Source: a virus
Strand: one strand, 5' to 3'
Virus record (IMG/VR): IMGVR_UViG_3300027848_000024
Location: 1-59,977 of that record
DNA: 59,977 nt
Of the stretch, positions 30,473 to 39,523 are shown piece after piece. The notes under the pieces are model-generated. The model saw nothing but the letters and a program-made list of their open reading frames with translations, made no database searches and was not told the DNA's origin. Position 1 is the stretch's first letter. Each line of letters opens with the position of its first letter. The position numbers were made by a program, and so were the translations under genes.

Positions 30473-31502
30473 GAAAGCCTGTCACCATATCCTTAAGGGT
30501 ATTTCGGACAGTGAAGACATTAAGCGGGAAGGGCTGCAAGAAACCCCGGAACGTTTTGCTCGCGCCTTTACGCATTACCTTGGTGGCTACGAACACAATC
30601 CTTTAAACATCCTTAAAGCGTTCAAGGATGGCAGTTCCAATTATGACGAAATGGTTTGCCAAACCAACATCCCCGTTTACAGCATGTGTGTTGTCGGCTC
30701 TACTTTCGTAGAGACGCCGAAGGGTCTCATACCAATCTCACAGTTGACCACTGGCGATTGGGTGTATTGTGTGGACGAACAAACCATGCAGTTGCATTTA
30801 CGACAATGTGAGAATCCTAGGGTGACTAGGAAGAACGCCAAACTTGTTCGCGTGTACACAGACAACGACACAGTTTTATGTACACCGGATCACAGGTTTC
30901 TTACTTACAACCGTGGATGGGTGGAAGCGCAACATCTAACTTCGGGGGATAGTCTGTTATCTCTTTACCGGACAAGTACGAAGTTGAAAACCGACAAGGC
31001 CAAATACCAAGATAGACGGGACGCCCTGTCTTTGGGTTGTTATCTAAATCGAGGACAAGGTGACCATACTGTGCTCGGCGTGGAAGAGGGTCGTTGGCGA
31101 GAAGACGTTTGGTGCATGACTGTGCCGGATTTCCCCAACTTCTTTGCTAACGGTATGTTGGTACATAACTGTGAGCATCACTTCGCCCCCTTCTTTGGCG
31201 TGGCGCACATAGCTTATGTTCCCAATGGAAGTGTTGTTGGGTTGAGCAAGTTAGCCCGTGTGGTGGATGTGTTTTCCAAGAGGTTACAAGTGCAGGAAAG
31301 GCTCACCGTGCAGATCGCGGAAGCACTGCGCGATGTGCTCAACCCCCATGGTGTGGCTGTTATGCTCCAATGCAGACATATGTGTATGGAAATGCGCGGC
31401 ATCAAAGTACAAGGCGTTCTCACCACCACGTCCAAGATGACCGGTTACTTCTTGGACAACGTTTCTACCCGGCAAGAATTCCTAGCACTGCTCCCCAAAT
31501 GA
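30453..31502 (+). CDS. folE: GTP cyclohydrolase I interrupted by a mini-intein
   Basis: 349 residues, ATG 30453 with AGGAGGGG upstream. First step to preQ0: GTP to dihydroneopterin triphosphate. The two exteins (1-78 and 240-349) join to 188 residues, normal FolE length, restoring the site VYSM-CEHHFAPFF. Zinc ligands are C240, H243 and C311 (RHMC). Residues 79-239 form an intein: block A CVVGSTFVETPKG, block B TPDHRFLT (T-x-x-H), block F ending GMLVHN, then Cys as the +1 residue. No homing-endonuclease block. The unspliced enzyme would lack its active site. Confidence 0.93.
   Translation: MNSEHFEKACHHILKGISDSEDIKREGLQETPERFARAFTHYLGGYEHNPLNILKAFKDGSSNYDEMVCQTNIPVYSMCVVGSTFVETPKGLIPISQLTTGDWVYCVDEQTMQLHLRQCENPRVTRKNAKLVRVYTDNDTVLCTPDHRFLTYNRGWVEAQHLTSGDSLLSLYRTSTKLKTDKAKYQDRRDALSLGCYLNRGQGDHTVLGVEEGRWREDVWCMTVPDFPNFFANGMLVHNCEHHFAPFFGVAHIAYVPNGSVVGLSKLARVVDVFSKRLQVQERLTVQIAEALRDVLNPHGVAVMLQCRHMCMEMRGIKVQGVLTTTSKMTGYFLDNVSTRQEFLALLPK
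30687..31169 (+). other. Mini-intein coding sequence inside folE
   Basis: 161 codons from Cys79 to Asn239, flanked by Met78 and Cys240. All self-splicing residues are present: N-terminal Cys, block B Thr/His, penultimate His, terminal Asn and Cys +1. About 55 residues replace the endonuclease domain. Class 1 (standard) intein by motif. Confidence 0.93.
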
Positions 31503-32530
31503 GCAGGCCGCACCTTACCCGGCCTCCGCTAAAAATCCTGCTGGATAGTGGGGCCTTTACTGTGTGGCGTAGCGGTGGCTACATAGATCTTTGGGAGTAC
31601 GTGGACTTTGTTACGGACAATGAGCTGGCACTTAACTCTTATATCAACCTGGACGTGATGCCGGGTGCCCTTGGTAGGGTGCCAACACCAACGGAACTGG
31701 AAGAGTCCGCCCGTGCTGGTTATGAAAATCTTCTTATTATGGAATCGGCGGGTTTGCACTGTATGCCCGTTTACCATGCTGGAGAAGATCTTCGTTGGTT
31801 GGATAAGTACATCAGCAAGGGGTACACTTACATAGGGATCTCACCTAGCTCCATTCGTTCCAGCCGGGGCCGTGTTGCTTTCCTCGACCGTGTGTACGAC
31901 CACATTGCTAATAGCGCTGGTCAACCTGTCGTAGCGACGCACCTGTTGGGGTTGACCAGTTTGCCACTCATGTACCGCTACCCGTGGAAAACGTGTGACA
32001 GCACGTCTTGGATGCTCATTGGTGCGTTTGGTAACATACTTCTTCCCAAGATGAATGACGGGGTGCCTGATTATTCCGTTAGCCCAAACATGGTAGCAAT
32101 GAGCGAGAAGAGCGGCTCTATTAAGGGCGGAAAGCATTTTCTCAATATGAAGGGGCACGAGAAGAAAGCTATCGTGGACTTCATTGAGAGCAATGGCTTT
32201 ACCGTAACTGGTATGGAAACCCACTACCGAGACCGCATGAAACTAATTACCCGTGTGCTTCTTAACGTGCAGGCTACTTTACGCAAGAAGAACATGACTT
32301 TCCAAAAGCAAGGTTTTATACATACTTCCAGTTACCGAAATGAACCGGGGTTTGTTATTAAAGACAGAAGCATTATTTTTGCTTTCCCGGCACAGGATTC
32401 TTTTAACAGTATTCTAAACGGGGAAGGCGTGGTTAATCGTCTTGTAAGTTATGAGTTCCTAAAACAACGTAACCTATCGGAATTGCACACGTATAAGAAG
32501 ACGTGGGAATTCCTTCCAACCGGAGTGTAA
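31499..32530 (+). CDS. dpdA: DpdA-like DNA 7-deazaguanine transglycosylase
   Basis: 343 residues from ATG 31499, overlapping the folE stop (ATGA). TGT-superfamily barrel: LLDSGAF (D16), INLDVMPG (D52) and PVYHAGEDLRWLDKYISKGYTYIGISPS follow the phage DpdA pattern. It exchanges guanine in DNA for preQ0 or a derivative. The coupling to folE and queC puts the whole route in one operon. The start MSRPHLTRPPL contains two near-matches to the RPxL motif. Confidence 0.88.
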   Translation: MSRPHLTRPPLKILLDSGAFTVWRSGGYIDLWEYVDFVTDNELALNSYINLDVMPGALGRVPTPTELEESARAGYENLLIMESAGLHCMPVYHAGEDLRWLDKYISKGYTYIGISPSSIRSSRGRVAFLDRVYDHIANSAGQPVVATHLLGLTSLPLMYRYPWKTCDSTSWMLIGAFGNILLPKMNDGVPDYSVSPNMVAMSEKSGSIKGGKHFLNMKGHEKKAIVDFIESNGFTVTGMETHYRDRMKLITRVLLNVQATLRKKNMTFQKQGFIHTSSYRNEPGFVIKDRSIIFAFPAQDSFNSILNGEGVVNRLVSYEFLKQRNLSELHTYKKTWEFLPTGV

Positions 32531-32532
32531 CA

Positions 32533-33645
32533 ATGGACCGTCACGTACTTCTGAAGCAGTTGGGTATTGCCAAGCTGGCTCTTGCTACCAAGGACTTTGT
32601 TCCGGTGCTAACCTGCTTCCACTTCACCGGCAAGGAGGTTGTTGCCTATAACGATCAGCTTGGTATCAAAACCAAGTGTCCCACGGGGTTTAGTGGTCTG
32701 GTGCGCGGTAGTCAGCTGCTCGGGTTTCTCAACAAGTACACGGGCAAGGAACTGGATCTCACCGTTGATAAAGAGATTCTAACCGTGGGAAAGGGTCGTA
32801 GCAAGTTCACCGCCCCCATCCTGCCAGAGTCCGACTACATATTCAAAGTACCCTCGGGCATTAAGAACGCTTGGGACATTGATATTACGCCATCCTTCAT
32901 TCTGGCGCTTCGGCACTGCCTTATTAGTGCTAGCGACGACATGTCCATGCCGCAGTTTAGTGGCATTCTTGTTAGACGGCTTGGAGACTTCCTAAAGCTG
33001 TTTAGCACCAACGATCGCACCATCTGTTCGTATGAGATCCCGGGAAAGAAACTTGAGGGCGGAGAAACACACGCTATTCTCCCCACTAACTTTTGTACCG
33101 CGCTGGTTGATATTGCCGACGAGGTACTTTCCCTGAAAAACCCGGAAGCCTCGTTGAGCATTGGCAAGCAGAGCGTTATGGCTACCTTCGGCGGGGGTAC
33201 TTCCATTTACAGCAAGTTTGCTTCCGGTGTTAACCCCCCTGATTACGAAGCCATGGTGGCTTCCTTTGATGCGGGGCATACCAACGGGGACATGGTTCCC
33301 ATTCCCGCCAACTTCTACGCAGCCATCCAACGTTGCCAGTTGGTTCTTACGGAGGACAGCCCGCACATCATAGCTTCCATTGCGGAAAACAAGCTAACCC
33401 TGCGGGCTGAATCCCGCTTTGGTAAGGTTAGGGAAGTTCTCAAGTTGGAGGCGGTGGAAGATCACACTGTTGCGGAAACCACCGTGCGCTTGCTCCCGGA
33501 AGATATGCTGCGCGTGTCGGACAAGGTGTCTTCCATGCTCCTAGGGCAGTCGGGCAGTCGTTTCGGCGGAACAACCCACTACTTCAACTACTATGTTGCC
33601 CCGCTGGCCACTCCCACCGTTGCCGCGGTAGAGGAGGAAGACTAA
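32533..33645 (+). CDS. Beta sliding clamp-like protein
   Basis: 370 residues from ATG 32533 (GGAG nine bases upstream; the TTG at 32503 is rejected). Three-domain length and the repeated strand/helix layout (GGETHAILPTNFCTALVDIA; GDMVPIPANFYAAIQRCQLVL) fit bacterial DnaN-type clamps, though divergent. Encircles DNA and tethers the polymerase encoded at 33907; the loader is at 36604. C-terminus acidic. Confidence 0.8.
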   Translation: MDRHVLLKQLGIAKLALATKDFVPVLTCFHFTGKEVVAYNDQLGIKTKCPTGFSGLVRGSQLLGFLNKYTGKELDLTVDKEILTVGKGRSKFTAPILPESDYIFKVPSGIKNAWDIDITPSFILALRHCLISASDDMSMPQFSGILVRRLGDFLKLFSTNDRTICSYEIPGKKLEGGETHAILPTNFCTALVDIADEVLSLKNPEASLSIGKQSVMATFGGGTSIYSKFASGVNPPDYEAMVASFDAGHTNGDMVPIPANFYAAIQRCQLVLTEDSPHIIASIAENKLTLRAESRFGKVREVLKLEAVEDHTVAETTVRLLPEDMLRVSDKVSSMLLGQSGSRFGGTTHYFNYYVAPLATPTVAAVEEED

Positions 33646-33905
33646 TGGAATGGTTGCAATACCATAGCACCGCCCTTCTTGGGGGGTTAGCGCTCTTTTT
33701 GGTGGTACCAACAATCGCCATTGTGTTTATTCTACTGCGCGATCGAAAAAGGTGGAATAACGGTAAGTGTTCAAACTGCCAAGCAGCCCTTGAGTTTGTG
33801 CAAGCGGACCCCAAGGGAATGCTGGTTGCGTACCAGTGCACTAACCCCCAATGCGGGGAACTGAATATGTTTGCCGTGGGAAACCCTTTCATTAGCGTGA
33901 GGTAG
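33645..33905 (+). CDS. Membrane-anchored zinc-ribbon protein (86 aa)
   Basis: ATG 33645 overlaps the clamp stop (TAATG). One hydrophobic helix (about residues 10-31), a basic RDRKRW, then a zinc ribbon CSNC ... CTNPQC. Its place between clamp and polymerase is curious for a membrane protein. Unknown function. Confidence 0.7.
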   Translation: MEWLQYHSTALLGGLALFLVVPTIAIVFILLRDRKRWNNGKCSNCQAALEFVQADPKGMLVAYQCTNPQCGELNMFAVGNPFISVR

Positions 33906-33906
33906 C

Positions 33907-36492
33907 ATGGGCTTTTTTATTGCGGACGAAAAGAAGAAGCTGGCAAAGAGAAGGCCCGATTCGGTAAGCAAGGAAACCCTGTACGAAATGGGGTGCGCCG
34001 CCTGCCCTTTGAACAAAGCTAAGGTTACCTCCCCAAAGATGGGGTCTACTGGTGCCGACAACGCCCCAATCTACGTGCTACACGGGGGTATTACCGAGGA
34101 GCAGGACGACGAGGGCCGACATTTGGTTGGCGACGCTGGGTCCGAGTTTAAACGCATTTTTGGTGCGGCGAACATACAGCATATGCGGTTTGGTTCTGTA
34201 ACTAAGGATTATACCCCCAAGGGCAGGCGACCCAATGAAGTAGAAATAAACTGCTGCCGCAAACAAGTAGAAGAAGATATTGCCCTGCATAAGCCCAAGG
34301 TTGTTATCGGACTTGGGTTTCTTGCTATGAAGTGGGCTACGGGCCTTACGGACATTAAGTTGTTCTCTTACAGGCTTATCCCGGTTAACATTGGCGGGCA
34401 CGACTGTTGGTTCTTCCCTATGGAAGACATGGAAACCATGCTGGCCAATATACGCGCGTCTCAGCGCACCGGAGAACGGTATTTCACAGAAGCAGACAAC
34501 CTCGCCAAGCATCGCGGCCGCGCCATTGTACTTAAGGCTAAAAAGAACAAGTTGGGTAAACCTGAAGTTCTTTCGCAGGCGGACTATGCACAGGGCATAC
34601 ACATTGTCTTTGGAAAGAACGAAACTTCTGATCTTAAAACAATTGAACGCCACTTTAAGAAGATGTCCGTAGAAGATTCCTGCGCCTACGACATCGAAAG
34701 CCATGGGCTACGCCCTTATAACAACGGCGCTAAACTTCTTAGCATCGCTATTGGTACCTACGGCAACACCCTTGCTATTGGGCTAGAACACCCGGAGTGT
34801 CAGTGGAGTCGTAAAGGGCTGAAGGCGGTGTACGCCTTAGTAGAGAAATTCCTTAGAGAAACCACCACAAAGAAGGTTGCCCATAACCTGCCTTTTGAAC
34901 TAGAACATATGGGTTACTACTTTGGGTTCGACATTTGTTGGGCCGCGAATTGGCAAGACACGGTTATGCAGGCATACATCTTGGACGAGCGTAACAAGCA
35001 GATGCGCGGGTTTAGCTTGGACGATTTGTGTACCATTAACTTAGGACTTAGAATTAAGGAAATTAGCAATCTCGACCGCGCCAACCTTATTCAAGCCCCG
35101 TTGGTTGAAGTGCTCACCTACAACGGGGGAGATACTAAATACACACATAAGCTCTATCTAACACAGCAAGCTAAGCTGGAAGACCAATCACTGGTGGAAG
35201 TGTACGAAGATGCGCTGCGCAGGTGCAAGACGGTGCCCGCTACACAACTTGCCGGATTACACGTTGACCAGAGTGAGGTAGTACGCTACCAAAAGTTTCT
35301 CTCTAAGAAGATAAAGAAAGCGGAGAAAGCTATAAAGTCCCTCCCGGAAGTAGACGAGTACGAGGCCAAGTACAGAAAACATTTTAACGTGGGTAGCCCC
35401 GAAGACGTAGCTAAGGTGTTGTATGAGTTTGCTGGTGTGCGCTCCGTTAAAGTGAACGGCAAGTTTAAGGCGGATGAAGGCATTTTGTCTAAGGTGACTC
35501 ACCCGTTGGCTAAATTGGCGCTGGACTTCCGTGGAGCAACCAAGCTGAAATCCACCTACGTCGACGGGTTGGCCATAGGTGGGGACTACCTGTTCGACGA
35601 TGGCATGTTACACCCGGTTCTTAGTCCTTGCATCGCGGAGACGGGACGTCTTACTTCTAAGGAGCCAAACGAGCAGAATTTCCCCAAGCATAAAGACAAG
35701 TACATTCGTAGCCAGATCGTAGCGCCAAGCGGTGAACTGTTTGTTGCCGCGGACTACGGGCAAATTGAATGGCGCGTGATTGGTTTGTGCGCCAAGGACA
35801 AGGCGCTCAAGGCCGCACTGTGGGAACGGTACGACGTTCACAAGGAGTGGGCGGAAAGAATTATAGCGCAGTGTTCTAGTCTTATTGGTGGTGGTCGTTG
35901 GAAGAGCTTGGATAAGGCCGAGCAGGGTATTTGGAGACAACGTAGCAAGAACGAGTTTGTGTTCCCTAGTTGTTTTGGTGCACAGCCAAAAGGGATTGCC
36001 AACAGCCTTGGGGTAGACGAGAAGCAAATTGTGTGGCTGCAAAAAGAGCTTTGGAAGCAGTTCCCCGGTGTGCGCCGCTGGCACGAAGACACCAGAAAGT
36101 TCTACGCTGAGAACTTCTACGTGGAAACCCTCACTGGTAGACGCCGACGCGGACCGTTGGAAAGGAACCAGCCAATCAACACTCCAGTGCAAGGCACTGC
36201 CGCCGACGTGGTTATGGATGCCATGGCGCGGCTAAGCGAGTACGCTTGCAAGGTTGGCGACATACGTTACCAGCCTGTTCTTAACATCCACGATGACTTG
36301 ACCTTTAGGTTGCCTGAGAACAAGGCCGAGGAATACTTGGAAAACATCCTGGAGATTATGTTGCAGAGCTCCTACAAGTTTTTTGATGTGCCAATTCTTG
36401 TGGAAGTGGAGGCGGGTAGTAGTTGGTACGATCTCAACGAAGTTGACAAGTTTTACAGTGACGATTGGTTCAATCAGAAACAGGCTGCTTAA
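33907..36492 (+). CDS. DNA polymerase A with N-terminal uracil-glycosylase-like domain
   Basis: 861 residues, ATG 33907 with GAGGTAGC upstream. N-terminal 200 residues resemble family 4/5 UDG (GCAACPLNKAK with C30/C33, GSTGADNAPIYVLHGG, GDAGSEFKRIF), but the catalytic GExPG loop reads GGITEE and the cysteine set looks incomplete, so glycosylase activity is doubtful. 3'-5' exonuclease: D262/E264. Polymerase motif A DYGQIEWR (D616), motif B RSKNEFVFPSCFGA, motif C LNIHDD (D796/D797). The main replicative polymerase. Confidence 0.93.
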   Translation: MGFFIADEKKKLAKRRPDSVSKETLYEMGCAACPLNKAKVTSPKMGSTGADNAPIYVLHGGITEEQDDEGRHLVGDAGSEFKRIFGAANIQHMRFGSVTKDYTPKGRRPNEVEINCCRKQVEEDIALHKPKVVIGLGFLAMKWATGLTDIKLFSYRLIPVNIGGHDCWFFPMEDMETMLANIRASQRTGERYFTEADNLAKHRGRAIVLKAKKNKLGKPEVLSQADYAQGIHIVFGKNETSDLKTIERHFKKMSVEDSCAYDIESHGLRPYNNGAKLLSIAIGTYGNTLAIGLEHPECQWSRKGLKAVYALVEKFLRETTTKKVAHNLPFELEHMGYYFGFDICWAANWQDTVMQAYILDERNKQMRGFSLDDLCTINLGLRIKEISNLDRANLIQAPLVEVLTYNGGDTKYTHKLYLTQQAKLEDQSLVEVYEDALRRCKTVPATQLAGLHVDQSEVVRYQKFLSKKIKKAEKAIKSLPEVDEYEAKYRKHFNVGSPEDVAKVLYEFAGVRSVKVNGKFKADEGILSKVTHPLAKLALDFRGATKLKSTYVDGLAIGGDYLFDDGMLHPVLSPCIAETGRLTSKEPNEQNFPKHKDKYIRSQIVAPSGELFVAADYGQIEWRVIGLCAKDKALKAALWERYDVHKEWAERIIAQCSSLIGGGRWKSLDKAEQGIWRQRSKNEFVFPSCFGAQPKGIANSLGVDEKQIVWLQKELWKQFPGVRRWHEDTRKFYAENFYVETLTGRRRRGPLERNQPINTPVQGTAADVVMDAMARLSEYACKVGDIRYQPVLNIHDDLTFRLPENKAEEYLENILEIMLQSSYKFFDVPILVEVEAGSSWYDLNEVDKFYSDDWFNQKQAA

Positions 36493-36603
36493 ACGACGAC
36501 CCTACAGGTGTCGTATAGGTAGTTAAGCCCGTTGGGGTGCTACTAGGGGTCAAAAGCCCCTGTGTCCCTCGCAAAACAGCATTAGCACGTAGGAGAAACC
36601 ACC

Positions 36604-37560
36604 ATGGCCAGCCTAGCAGTTCGTTGTCGCCCCCAAACATTGGATGAAGTAGTGGGAAACGGTCCCATTGTGCGATCCATTGAGAAAATCATAGAGGCCA
36701 AGCAGCGCCCCCATACCTTTTTACTGACAGGCGGTTCCGGCGAAGGCAAGACAACGCTTGCTAAGGTTATGGCGCGGGCCTTTGGTTGCGCGGACGCTAA
36801 CGTGCAGGAAGTTGATGCGGCAACCAATAGCGGTGTCGATGCGGTGCGCGCCCTTACCCAGCACATGAATTACAAGAGCATGTCCAAGGGGGGTATCAAG
36901 TGCGTGGTTGTGGATGAGTGCCATGCCCTCTCCAATTCCAGTTGGCAGGCGTTGCTTAAGTCCACGGAAGAGCCCCCGGAGCATTTCTACTGGTTCTTGT
37001 GCACTACAGAAGAAGGCAAGGTACCTAAGACCATCCGCACCCGTGCTACCCACTTTAAGGTCGCCCCCCTAAAAGAAGATGAATTAAGGAAGGTGCTGCT
37101 GCGTGGCTGCAAAGAGCTTGGTATTAAGAGCAAGTCTCTTGGCGAAGGCGTTGCCGACGTTTGTGTTGAAAGTTCCGGTGGTAGTGCACGCCAGTTGCTA
37201 ACCTACTTGGAGCAGTGCCACTTCGCACAAGATGCGGACGAGGCCGTGGCGCTTATTAACCAAGTGCAGGTTAACGACAAGAACGTTATTGACCTGTGTC
37301 GCCTGCTTGCCTTCGGTAAGCCCACATGGAGCAAAGTTCTTTCCATTCTACGTGACTTGGAAGGTACCGACCCCGAAAGTTTGCGGTTAGTATTGGTCAA
37401 CTACTGCACCAAGGTGGCCATGGATAACAAGACCAAGGATGGGCAACGTATGTCCCTGCTGGCCGTTGTGGACGCTTTTTGCCCCGGCATATACAACCGT
37501 AGTGAGAAGATGGCCCCGGTTATGCTGGCCATTGGTTCTTTGTTGGAAGGTGAGGAATAA
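36604..37560 (+). CDS. Clamp-loader ATPase (DnaX/gp44-like)
   Basis: 318 residues, ATG 36604 with AGGAG upstream. Walker A GGSGEGKT (43-50), Walker B VVVDECHA (D104/E105), TRATHF before the lid and GGSARQLL as sensor 2. No zinc-finger cysteines of bacterial DnaX, so closer to the T4 gp44/RFC small-subunit layout. Opens the clamp encoded at 32533. The 110 bases before it hold only a weak hairpin (36545-36561). Confidence 0.9.
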   Translation: MASLAVRCRPQTLDEVVGNGPIVRSIEKIIEAKQRPHTFLLTGGSGEGKTTLAKVMARAFGCADANVQEVDAATNSGVDAVRALTQHMNYKSMSKGGIKCVVVDECHALSNSSWQALLKSTEEPPEHFYWFLCTTEEGKVPKTIRTRATHFKVAPLKEDELRKVLLRGCKELGIKSKSLGEGVADVCVESSGGSARQLLTYLEQCHFAQDADEAVALINQVQVNDKNVIDLCRLLAFGKPTWSKVLSILRDLEGTDPESLRLVLVNYCTKVAMDNKTKDGQRMSLLAVVDAFCPGIYNRSEKMAPVMLAIGSLLEGEE

Positions 37561-37562
37561 CA

Positions 37563-38096
37563 ATGGCAAGTAGACCAACATTGAATAACGAAGTTGTGGA
37601 AGAGGACGAAGCAGAATATAAACACTACCGTAGCAAACTTCGTATCCAAAAAACCAACTTAGACACACACTTTGAGCAACACCCGGAACTTTTCCACGAA
37701 ATATCGGAGAAGTGCCGGGTATTGCAATCTCAACGGGATCTGCTCCTTTTTAGAATAAAAAGGTATGAATCTCGATTTTACACAAAAACAAAAGCCAACA
37801 CTACCGGCAGAGTTACCAAAGAAGAATTATCCGCCAAAATAATGAATGAACCCCATTGGCGGGCTATGCAAGATGATTTGAAGGAACTGCAACATCACCT
37901 TGCCAAATGGCAGACACTCAAAGAGTCTTTTAACCAACGTAGTCAAATGCTGCGCGAGCTTGGTCGTATATACGTAGCAGGGTACTTTAGCGACATCGTC
38001 ATTAAGGGCAGCAATGACCTAACCGACGAAACCTACGCGCAAAGAAGGGTCGCTATGTCTCAGCAACGGAAAGCAACCAAGAAAAGAAAACTGTGA
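37563..38096 (+). CDS. UvsY-like recombination mediator candidate, RPTL motif
   Basis: 177 residues, ATG 37563. Long helical protein; the spacing of LDTHFEQHPELFHEIS ... HWRAMQDDLKELQHHLAKWQTLKESFNQRSQMLREL recalls T4 UvsY, which loads UvsX onto gp32-coated DNA. Its place right before the SSB-like and UvsX-like genes supports this. Starts MASRPTLNN, one of the RP(R/S/T)L motifs. It could alternatively be a clamp-loader small subunit. Confidence 0.55.
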   Translation: MASRPTLNNEVVEEDEAEYKHYRSKLRIQKTNLDTHFEQHPELFHEISEKCRVLQSQRDLLLFRIKRYESRFYTKTKANTTGRVTKEELSAKIMNEPHWRAMQDDLKELQHHLAKWQTLKESFNQRSQMLRELGRIYVAGYFSDIVIKGSNDLTDETYAQRRVAMSQQRKATKKRKL

Positions 38097-38278
38097 TGGG
38101 CCTGTATATCGAAATAGCCTGGATTGTGTTAGCAGTGCTGGCACTTGTTCTGTTTAACCCGGCAACATTGGCACGCTGCTACTACGAAGAGAAGTTCAAA
38201 TACCTAGTGCGAATGACAAAGCTGCCACACTCCGGCGAGAGTGTGCAAAAGGGCGCTCGCCACGACAAATTCAATTAA
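38096..38278 (+). CDS. Small single-span membrane protein (60 aa)
   Basis: ATG 38096 overlaps the previous stop. Hydrophobic residues 4-24, then a polar tail. No family recognised. Confidence 0.6.
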   Translation: MGLYIEIAWIVLAVLALVLFNPATLARCYYEEKFKYLVRMTKLPHSGESVQKGARHDKFN

Positions 38279-38297
38279 GCAAAGAAGGAAAGATACC

Positions 38298-39515
38298 ATG
38301 GCGCTTAAGAAGAAGACAGCCAAGAAGACGTTCAACTACAAGCCGCGTTCCGCGGAGCAGGTTAAGAAGCGCGCCAACCAGTCCGGGCGGGACTTCGACT
38401 CTATCTTCAAGGACGACGCGCAGACCTACTCCATTGGCGAGGGGAAGAACACGGTACGTATTCTCCCGCCGACATGGGACGACCCCGAGCACTACGGCTT
38501 GGACATTTGGGTCCACTACGGTGTTGGCCCCGATGATGTCACCTACCTGTGCGCGGACAGGATGAACGGCACGCATTGTCCCGTCTGCGCTGAGCAGGCA
38601 CGGGCCGCGGCGGACGATGACGAAGAGTCCGCTAAGGCGTTTAAGGCCAAGCGGCGCATTGTGGTTTTTGTGGTCGACCGCAAAGATGAAGATTCCGCCC
38701 CCGAGATTTGGTCCATGCCGGTTACCTTGGACAAGGAAATCGCTGGACAGGCCGAAGAAGAAGACGGTGGCGTTATCCCGCTTGACAACCCCTACGATGG
38801 GTTTGACGTTGTGTTTAGCCGAGAAGGCAAGGGACTTGCTACCAAGTACAGCAAGGTGAAGTTGGCGCGGCGGTCCTCTCCGGCGCTGGCGGATGATGAT
38901 GAGCTTGCCGCACTCTTGGAAAAGATCCAGGAGCGCCCGCTTCCCTCGTGGTTGAACTTCTACAGTGTTGAGCACATCGAAAAGGTGCTTGGTGGTGGTG
39001 CTTCCCGTCGTACGGACGAGGAAGACGAGGAAGAAGACGAAGACCCCGCCACCAAGAAGACTAAGAAGAAAACGAAGAAGCCCAGCGTGGACGACGAAGA
39101 CGAAGACGAGGACGAAGACGAGGACGAAGACGACGACGCCCCCGCCCCTAAGAAAAAGGGCAAGTCCAAGAAGAAGCCTGAGCCCGACGAAGAAGAAGAA
39201 GAAGACGAGGACGAAGACGAAGACGAAGACGAAGACGAGGACGAAGACGAAGACGAGGACGAAGACCCCGCCCCTAAGAAAAAGGGTAAGGGTAAGAAGA
39301 CGCCCGAGCCCGACGAAGACGAAGACGAGGACGAAGACGAGGACGAAGACGAGGACGAAGACGAGGAAGAAGAAGAAGACGAGGACGAAGACGAAGACGA
39401 GGACGAAGACCCCGCCCCCAAGAAGTCCGCGAAAAAGTCCGCGAAAAGCAGCATTGAGCGCCTGAAAAAGACCAAGGGTGCCGGTGTCATTAAGTCCAAG
39501 AAAAAGGTGAGGTAA
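38298..39515 (+). CDS. gp32-like ssDNA-binding protein with very long acidic tail
   Basis: 405 residues from ATG 38298 (AAGGA eight bases upstream). Residues 1-235 follow the T4 gp32 pattern: basic N-terminus, YSIGEGKNTVRILPP opening strand, and a Cys cluster (YLCADRMNGTHCPVCAEQ) for the zinc. From about 238 the tail alternates D/E tracts with KKKGKxKK linkers and ends in a basic KKSAKSSIERLKKTKGAGVI segment. In gp32 the acidic tail recruits partners; here it is several times longer. 35 bases are shared with the 28464 gene. Confidence 0.85.
   Translation: MALKKKTAKKTFNYKPRSAEQVKKRANQSGRDFDSIFKDDAQTYSIGEGKNTVRILPPTWDDPEHYGLDIWVHYGVGPDDVTYLCADRMNGTHCPVCAEQARAAADDDEESAKAFKAKRRIVVFVVDRKDEDSAPEIWSMPVTLDKEIAGQAEEEDGGVIPLDNPYDGFDVVFSREGKGLATKYSKVKLARRSSPALADDDELAALLEKIQERPLPSWLNFYSVEHIEKVLGGGASRRTDEEDEEEDEDPATKKTKKKTKKPSVDDEDEDEDEDEDEDDDAPAPKKKGKSKKKPEPDEEEEEDEDEDEDEDEDEDEDEDEDEDPAPKKKGKGKKTPEPDEDEDEDEDEDEDEDEDEEEEEDEDEDEDEDEDPAPKKSAKKSAKSSIERLKKTKGAGVIKSKKKVR
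39010..39415 (+). repeat. Asp/Glu codon repeat tract in SSB gene
   Basis: Tandem GACGAAGACGAG-type units with two intervening KKKGKxKK linker modules; probably prone to slippage and to recombination with the similar tract at 28.7-29.2 kb. Confidence 0.8.
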
Positions 39516-39523
39516 GCGAAGCT

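Noticed and set aside
36545-36561. Hairpin before the clamp-loader gene as terminator
   Set aside because: Five-bp stem with no T run; the operon probably continues.
38960-39499. Minus-strand poly-Ser frame
   Set aside because: It is the antisense of the D/E tail of the SSB-like gene.
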